Source: Granulosicoccus sp036478595
GTDB taxonomy: Bacteria; Pseudomonadota; Gammaproteobacteria; Granulosicoccales; Granulosicoccaceae
Assembly (NCBI GenBank): GCA_036478595.1
Contig: JAZGEF010000033.1
Coordinates: forward strand, 5,814-69,813
Length of the DNA stretch: 64,000 nucleotides
Direction: 5' to 3'
Shown here: piece by piece, positions 59,248 through 64,000 of the stretch
Layout of the letters: every line of letters starts with the position of its first letter
Position numbering within the stretch: position 1 is the stretch's first letter
Translations under genes and position numbers: made by a program
The notes under the pieces: model-generated
The model's input: the letters and a program-made list of their open reading frames with translations, nothing else
Told to the model about the DNA's origin: nothing
Database searches by the model: none

Positions 59248-59934
59248 ATGGTCGATTCAATATCACCTGCGGTGCTGTCAAAGTTCCAACTTGAGCAGCA
59301 AACTAGCGATGAAAAATCAAATGAGTTGGGACAAGATGATTTTCTTAAACTCATGATGGCGCAGCTTCAAAATCAAGACCCGTTCAAACCAATGGAGAAC
59401 GGTGAATTTCTCGGGCAAATGGCCCAGTTCAGTACGGTGTCTGGTATTGAAGGTATGCAAAGCTCCCTAGAAAAAATGACCGGTTCTTTTGGCACTAATC
59501 AAACACTTCAGGCGTCACAGCTTATCGGGCAGTCGGTCCTTGTTGAGGATGAAACCGCACACTTAACAGCAGACAGCGCAGTTGAAGGCCGGTTCGAACT
59601 ACCCTCCTCATCTGGTTCAGTGAAAGTGGACGTAATGGATATCAGTGGGCGCTTGGTGCGAGAAATCCAACTAGGTGAGAAATCATCGGGTCGACATGAT
59701 TTTACCTGGGATGGGAAAGACTCACTTGGTGAGCAACTGCCACCTGGTAAGTACACGATAGACATCACCGCAACGAGTGGTGATTCTCGAATTGCCGTAC
59801 CTGCGCTGCTCTCTCGCAAAGTGGATTCTGTGGAATTTGGCAACGAAGGCTCTGTGCAACTCAATACCATCGACGGTGAAGTTATCACTCTTGACCAAGT
59901 TAAACAAATAAGACAGTCCGTAGTCGCAAACTAA
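59248..59934 (+). CDS. flgD: Flagellar hook cap protein FlgD
   Basis: A 228-residue hook scaffolding protein. The N-terminal export region has LGQDDFLKLMMAQLQNQDPF (near 28-47) and MENGEFLGQMAQFSTVSGI; the C-terminal half has the FlgD Ig-like and Tudor-like fold with FTWDGKDSLGEQLPPGKYTI. It caps the growing hook and is later discarded. Confidence 0.93.
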   Translation: MVDSISPAVLSKFQLEQQTSDEKSNELGQDDFLKLMMAQLQNQDPFKPMENGEFLGQMAQFSTVSGIEGMQSSLEKMTGSFGTNQTLQASQLIGQSVLVEDETAHLTADSAVEGRFELPSSSGSVKVDVMDISGRLVREIQLGEKSSGRHDFTWDGKDSLGEQLPPGKYTIDITATSGDSRIAVPALLSRKVDSVEFGNEGSVQLNTIDGEVITLDQVKQIRQSVVAN

Positions 59935-59990
59935 TATTAATACTAAAACTAAAGCCAATTTAAACCTAACAATAATACCGGAAATAAATC

Positions 59991-61214
59991 ATGACTTTTG
60001 AAACCGCACTGACAGGCTTGAACGCAGCGTCAACAAAACTGGGCGCTATCTCTAACAACATTGCCAACAACGCGACAACTGGCTTCAAGCGCTCACGCGC
60101 AGAATTTTCTGATGTATTTGCAAAAAGCACATTGGGTTACTCTGCTGTTGCAGTCGGGCAAGGTGTTCGCAACAGCGCAATTAAACAAGAATTTACACAA
60201 GGTAACGTCAGCTTTACCAATAACAATTTTGATATTGCCATTTCGGGCGAAGGCATGTTTCGGATGACCGATGGTAACGATGCGTACTACACACGCGCTG
60301 GCACCTTCGGATTAGATCCCGATGGTTTTATTGTCAACAATCAAGGTAGCCGTCTTTCAGGCTATTCAACAGATTCTGACAATATGATTGTTCCAATTGC
60401 GGATGATCTACAACTGGATTTCTCTGAGTTACCGCCAAAAGCGACTGAAGAGGTGGAGATAACGCTCAACCTAAGTTCCGAAGCGGAAGTATTAGCACCC
60501 TTTGACGTCACTGACCCATCGTCAGTCAATTTCTCTACCTCGGCTTCTGTATACGATTCACTAGGTACGCCACAAGTGTCTACTGTGTACTTTCATAAGG
60601 ACACGCCTAATTCCTGGTCCGCCTACACTTACGTGGATGACGTTGAAGTGAGCCAACCCGGCGGTGATGAAATCATATTTACCGACGCTGGCGAAATAGC
60701 TACGATCAATGGTGCGCCGGGTAACGAAATATCAACGAGCGTTTTTAATCCCGTATCTGGCGGTGCTCCCATGTCAGTTGATATCAACTTCGGCGGCACC
60801 ACACAGTTTGACAATCCATTTGGTGTTAATAGAATTTCTCAAGATGGATACGCTGCTGGACGCTTGAATAATTTTGATATTGACGAGGCCGGTGTAATAT
60901 TTGGCCGATTTACCAATAGTCAGGCCAAAATAATGGGCCAAGTTACCTTAACTAAATTTGCAAACACTCAAGGCTTACAACAAATAGGTAATAGCAGTTG
61001 GTCTGAATCCTATTCATCAGGTGAACCCGTCATCGGTGTCCCTAAAGGTGGCAGCTTTGGTAATTTACAGTCCGGCGCATTGGAATCCTCCAATGTTGAT
61101 ATTACGCAAGAACTGGTATCAATGATCGGTGCGCAACGTAGTTTCCAGGCCAACGCACAGGTTATCAGCACAGCCGATACATTGACGCAAACTGTTATTA
61201 ACCTTAAGCGTTAA
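59991..61214 (+). CDS. flgE: Flagellar hook protein FlgE
   Basis: A 407-residue hook subunit. N-terminal TGLNAASTKLGAISNNIANN and C-terminal QELVSMIGAQRSFQANAQVI and STADTLTQTVINLKR are the axial-protein motifs; between them lie the D1/D2 domains with EGMFRMTDGNDAYYTRAGTF. Length is typical for gammaproteobacteria. 56 bp AT-rich gap to flgD. Confidence 0.94.
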   Translation: MTFETALTGLNAASTKLGAISNNIANNATTGFKRSRAEFSDVFAKSTLGYSAVAVGQGVRNSAIKQEFTQGNVSFTNNNFDIAISGEGMFRMTDGNDAYYTRAGTFGLDPDGFIVNNQGSRLSGYSTDSDNMIVPIADDLQLDFSELPPKATEEVEITLNLSSEAEVLAPFDVTDPSSVNFSTSASVYDSLGTPQVSTVYFHKDTPNSWSAYTYVDDVEVSQPGGDEIIFTDAGEIATINGAPGNEISTSVFNPVSGGAPMSVDINFGGTTQFDNPFGVNRISQDGYAAGRLNNFDIDEAGVIFGRFTNSQAKIMGQVTLTKFANTQGLQQIGNSSWSESYSSGEPVIGVPKGGSFGNLQSGALESSNVDITQELVSMIGAQRSFQANAQVISTADTLTQTVINLKR

Positions 61215-61243
61215 TCAACAGGATATAAGCGAGGAACAAACTG

Positions 61244-61981
61244 ATGGATAAGATGGTTTATTTAGCAATGTCTGGTGCACGCCAAACACTAATGGAGCAA
61301 AGTACGAATAACCATAACCTGGCTAATGTAAACACGACTGGGTTTAAAGCCCAAATGGATGCTTTTGCAGCGGTACCGGTGTATGGCCCAGGCCATCCGG
61401 ACCGCGCTTATACGCAATCAAACCATGTCGGAGCAAGCCACGAACAAGGCAGCCTTATACGAACAGGAAACGCTCTAGACGTCGCTATTGATGGCGACGG
61501 GTTCATCGCCGTGCAAGATGTAGATGGCAGTGAAGCGTATACCCGAGCTGGGGATTTAAAAATTACATCAGAAGGCATTTTACAAACCTCAAACGGTAAC
61601 CTTGTGCTCGGAAATGGTGGACCGATCAGCCTATCCCCTTTTGATGAAATCTCGATTGGCAAAGATGGCACCATCACAATTAGACCCTTGGGGCAAAGCC
61701 AGGCCGAATTGGCTGTAATCGATCGTATCAAACTGGTGAACCCCGAAACCGGATCGTTAACGCGTAATGAGCGCGGTCTCTTTGTTAGTGATAAAGGTAC
61801 AGAAGATCCGGACGGCAGCGTTCAGCTTGAATCTGGTGTTATTGAATCAAGTAACGTTAATAGCGTTCAAGCGCTGGTGACTATGATCGAGCTTTCGCGT
61901 CAATTTGAAACTCAAATTAAAATGATGGGCATCGCGGAGGAAAATGATACCGCAGCCAGCAGACTATTACAGACAACATAA
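61244..61981 (+). CDS. flgF: Flagellar proximal rod protein FlgF
   Basis: A 245-residue rod protein with AMSGARQTLMEQSTNNHNLA at the N-terminus, the shared rod/hook core (GDGFIAVQDVDGSEAYTRAG) and the C-terminal ESSNVNSVQALVTMIELSRQ. GAGGAAC precedes the ATG. The NHNLANVNT motif replaces the more common NNLAN, an ordinary FlgF variation. Confidence 0.93.
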   Translation: MDKMVYLAMSGARQTLMEQSTNNHNLANVNTTGFKAQMDAFAAVPVYGPGHPDRAYTQSNHVGASHEQGSLIRTGNALDVAIDGDGFIAVQDVDGSEAYTRAGDLKITSEGILQTSNGNLVLGNGGPISLSPFDEISIGKDGTITIRPLGQSQAELAVIDRIKLVNPETGSLTRNERGLFVSDKGTEDPDGSVQLESGVIESSNVNSVQALVTMIELSRQFETQIKMMGIAEENDTAASRLLQTT

Positions 61982-62043
61982 TTAAGTGATGGCGCATCAA
62001 ACGCCAACACCCTAGAAATTAGATTTAGAAAGGAAAATACGTT

Positions 62044-62829
62044 ATGAACGGTGCCTTATGGACAGCGAAAACAGGGCTTGATGCGCAACAAACGCGCATG
62101 CAAGTAATATCAAACAACCTTGCAAATACAAACACAACGGGTTTTAAGCGCGACCGTGCCGTATTTCAAGATCTGCTTTATCAAACGATACGCCAACCCG
62201 GTGCTCAGTCCTCTCAAAACACGCAACTACCATCAGGTTTGAGTGTGGGTACTGGTGTCCGAGTCGTCTCGACTGAAAAGCTATTCATGCAAGGCAACCT
62301 AACACGTACAGATGACGCTCTCGATTTGGCTATTCAAGGCCGAGGCTTTTTTGAGGTACTCAAACCTGATGGTGGACTTGCCTATACCCGCGATGGCTCT
62401 TTCCAACTTGATAATCAAGGACAACTGGTGAACGCCAGCGGTTACGTATTACAGCCGAGTATTTCTGTTCCACAAAATGCACAAAGCATCACTATTGGAG
62501 ATGATGGCATCGTAACGGCACAGCTCCCCGGCGCCAGTTCGGTAACACAAGTAGGCGCTGTAACGCTTACAGACTTTATGAACCCGGCAGGCCTTCAGGC
62601 TATTGGCGGCAATCTTTTTAACGAAACAGCAGCAAGCGGTGCACCCATCCAAGGCACACCCGGCATCGGTGGTTTAGGCTCACTGATACAGGGCTCTGTG
62701 GAAACATCCAATGTCAATATAGTTGAGGAATTAGTTAGCATGATCGAAACTCAACGTGCTTACGAAATAAGCTCTAAGGCTATATCGACAACTGATGGCA
62801 TGCTTCAGTACATCAACAACAATCTGTAA
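62044..62829 (+). CDS. flgG: Flagellar distal rod protein FlgG
   Basis: A 261-residue distal rod protein with the normal family length. TGLDAQQTRMQVISNNLANT (near 11-30), GFKRDRAVFQDLLYQT and the C-terminal TSNVNIVEELVSMIETQRAY are diagnostic. AAAGGAAAAT lies before the ATG. Confidence 0.95.
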   Translation: MNGALWTAKTGLDAQQTRMQVISNNLANTNTTGFKRDRAVFQDLLYQTIRQPGAQSSQNTQLPSGLSVGTGVRVVSTEKLFMQGNLTRTDDALDLAIQGRGFFEVLKPDGGLAYTRDGSFQLDNQGQLVNASGYVLQPSISVPQNAQSITIGDDGIVTAQLPGASSVTQVGAVTLTDFMNPAGLQAIGGNLFNETAASGAPIQGTPGIGGLGSLIQGSVETSNVNIVEELVSMIETQRAYEISSKAISTTDGMLQYINNNL

Positions 62830-62833
62830 GCCG

Positions 62834-63538
62834 ATGATTATTGATACTAATCATTCAGTAATGGGCTGTGTGTTGAAGTTTGTGTTCTCAACACTGTTGA
62901 TGAGCACGCTCAGTGCTTGTATAAGCGTGCCGTCGCAAACGAATGACAACATGCCCGTTGCCATTGCAGCTGAACCGACGCCCACAGTCGTTGATGGGTC
63001 CATTTACCAAGCCAGTAATAATCGTTTTCTGTTTGAAGATGTCCGAGCAAGAAGAGTAGGAGACGTTATTAATGTTGTGCTGGAAGAACGCACGGATGCC
63101 ACGAAAGCAGCATCTACATCAACCAACAAAGCATCGGGAATCAATATCCCTGGCCCGACCATACTCGGTGGGCCTGTTTCAGTTCGCGGTCGTGAAGTTT
63201 TCTCTAACGACATTAATTCAGCAAGTGAATTCACTGGTCAAGCTGATAGTAGCCAAAGCAATCGCCTTAGTGGCAGTGTTGCAGTTACTGTTCATCACAA
63301 ATTGCCCAACGGTAACTTGTGGATCAAGGGCCAAAAAACCTTGACGTTAAATCAGGGAAGCGAAATTGTAAAAGTATCAGGGCAAATACGCCCCACGGAT
63401 ATAGCCCCAGATAATACAGTGCGTTCGTCGCAGATTGCGGATGCACAAATTACCTACGGCGGCACAGGTATTTTAGCCAACGCGAACAGAGCCGGTTGGT
63501 TAACCCGTGTATTTCACAGTCCACTCTGGCCGTTCTAG
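62834..63538 (+). CDS. flgH: Flagellar L-ring protein FlgH
   Basis: A 234-residue outer-membrane lipoprotein that forms the L ring. I take the ATG at 62834, right after the flgG stop; an ATG at 62861 would give a shorter signal sequence with the same lipobox LSAC. Family segments are FEDVRARRVGDVINVVLEER and the C-terminal VRSSQIADAQITYGGTGILA. Neither start has a strong ribosome binding site, so coupling to flgG is likely. Confidence 0.93.
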   Translation: MIIDTNHSVMGCVLKFVFSTLLMSTLSACISVPSQTNDNMPVAIAAEPTPTVVDGSIYQASNNRFLFEDVRARRVGDVINVVLEERTDATKAASTSTNKASGINIPGPTILGGPVSVRGREVFSNDINSASEFTGQADSSQSNRLSGSVAVTVHHKLPNGNLWIKGQKTLTLNQGSEIVKVSGQIRPTDIAPDNTVRSSQIADAQITYGGTGILANANRAGWLTRVFHSPLWPF

Positions 63539-63548
63539 GAATAAATCG

Positions 63549-64000
63549 ATGAAATTTATAACCAAGTATATTGCCAGAACCTGTTTGTGCCTTTTGGCAA
63601 TCCTTGCACCACTGAGTGCACATGCCGAGCGTATCAAGGATATTGCTAGCATAGCGGGTGTAAGAGACAACCCTCTTTTAGGGTACGGCCTCGTGGTGGG
63701 TTTAGATGGTACCGGTGATCAAACAAGCCAGGTGAGTTTTACCGAACAAAGCCTACGGAGCCTATTGACGCAATACGGCGTAACAATACCTCCCAACATA
63801 AAATTGCAACCAAAAAATGTAGCGGCTGTATCCATTCACGCTGTGCTACCGCCGTTTACTAAATCTGGCCAGCAAATCGATATTACTGTTTCTTCCTTAG
63901 GCAATTCAAAGTCGCTACGTGGCGGCAGCCTGCTCATGTCTCCGCTGCGTGGCGCAGATGGAGAGGTGTATGCCATCGCTCAAGGCAATCTTGCGGTGGG
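63549..64000 (+). CDS. flgI: Flagellar P-ring protein FlgI (5' part, cut by window end)
   Basis: 150 codons are visible from the ATG at 63549, 10 bp after flgH. A signal peptide (cleavage after AHA) is followed by ERIKDIASIAGVRDNPLLGY, GLVVGLDGTGD and the VSIHAVLPPFTKSGQQIDIT segment, all typical of FlgI. The reading frame is open to the window end. FlgI polymerises in the periplasm with help of FlgA, encoded at 56315-57034. Confidence 0.95.
   Translation, partial: MKFITKYIARTCLCLLAILAPLSAHAERIKDIASIAGVRDNPLLGYGLVVGLDGTGDQTSQVSFTEQSLRSLLTQYGVTIPPNIKLQPKNVAAVSIHAVLPPFTKSGQQIDITVSSLGNSKSLRGGSLLMSPLRGADGEVYAIAQGNLAV

Overview
The window reads as a chromosome segment of a Gram-negative, flagellated, probably marine gammaproteobacterium. 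Base composition looks close to 50 % GC by eye. Support comes from the gene content: P/L-ring flagellar genes, outer-membrane lipoproteins, a tripartite tricarboxylate transporter, many ABC importers, an AGCS sodium symporter and a cyanophycin cluster. I cannot name the genus. Apart from genes cut at the two ends, I call about 60 protein genes. I see no rRNA, tRNA or CRISPR.

Layout. 1-3 kb: the start of a probable Rieske oxygenase, then an HDOD protein translationally coupled to a PilB/GspE-type ATPase that carries an MshEN (c-di-GMP-binding type) module. 3.2-5.9 kb: an SsuABC/TauABC-like importer. 6-11.2 kb: a GFA protein, a REP-like hairpin, and a six-gene operon for a succinate dehydrogenase/fumarate reductase-like complex plus two-subunit class I fumarase. 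11.3-13.2 kb: small genes (lipoprotein, XRE regulator, DUF2975, Rap1a/Tai-like protein). 13.2-19.7 kb: LysR regulator divergent from a TctCBA transporter and a DUF3604 hydrolase. 19.6-21.2 kb: a DUF222-HNH endonuclease gene behind a LexA-like box, bounded by a 17-bp repeat. 21.3-33.8 kb: a serine hydrolase, a Liv-type binding protein, and a tight eight-gene operon joining a branched-chain-type ABC importer to Tm-1-like, TIM-barrel, flotillin-like, SRPBCC and quinone-oxidoreductase proteins, with two unusual gene fusions.

33.9-35.4 kb: a decayed second DUF222-HNH copy and an EVE-like/HNH endonuclease. 35.4-40.5 kb: single genes (aldo/keto reductase, DMT exporter, spermidine-synthase-like protein, FKBP isomerase, broken RluA, RIO kinase). 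40.6-44.2 kb: PhnDCEE importer. 44.5-47 kb: glycosyltransferase and Na+/alanine symporter. 47.2-47.5 kb: remnant of a GMC oxidoreductase. 47.7-54.2 kb: cyanophycin operon (isoaspartyl dipeptidase, cyanophycinase, cyanophycin synthetase, and a synthetase paralogue without ATP-grasp domain), followed by a convergent D-arginine-dehydrogenase-like flavoenzyme. 55.8-64 kb: flgN, flgA, a repeat-containing lipoprotein, and flgBCDEFGHI (flgI cut by the window end).

The best candidate for an undescribed system is the operon at 24.1-33.8 kb: the ABC ATPase is physically fused to a Tm-1N (UPF0261) domain, the next gene encodes the TIM-barrel partner that is fused to it in the plant Tm-1 protein, and a flotillin-like protein and two SRPBCC proteins (one fused to a quinone reductase) follow without gaps. 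Second are the SDH/fumarase operon, whose flavoprotein lacks the covalent-FAD histidine, and the repeat-bounded, apparently SOS-controlled HNH unit.
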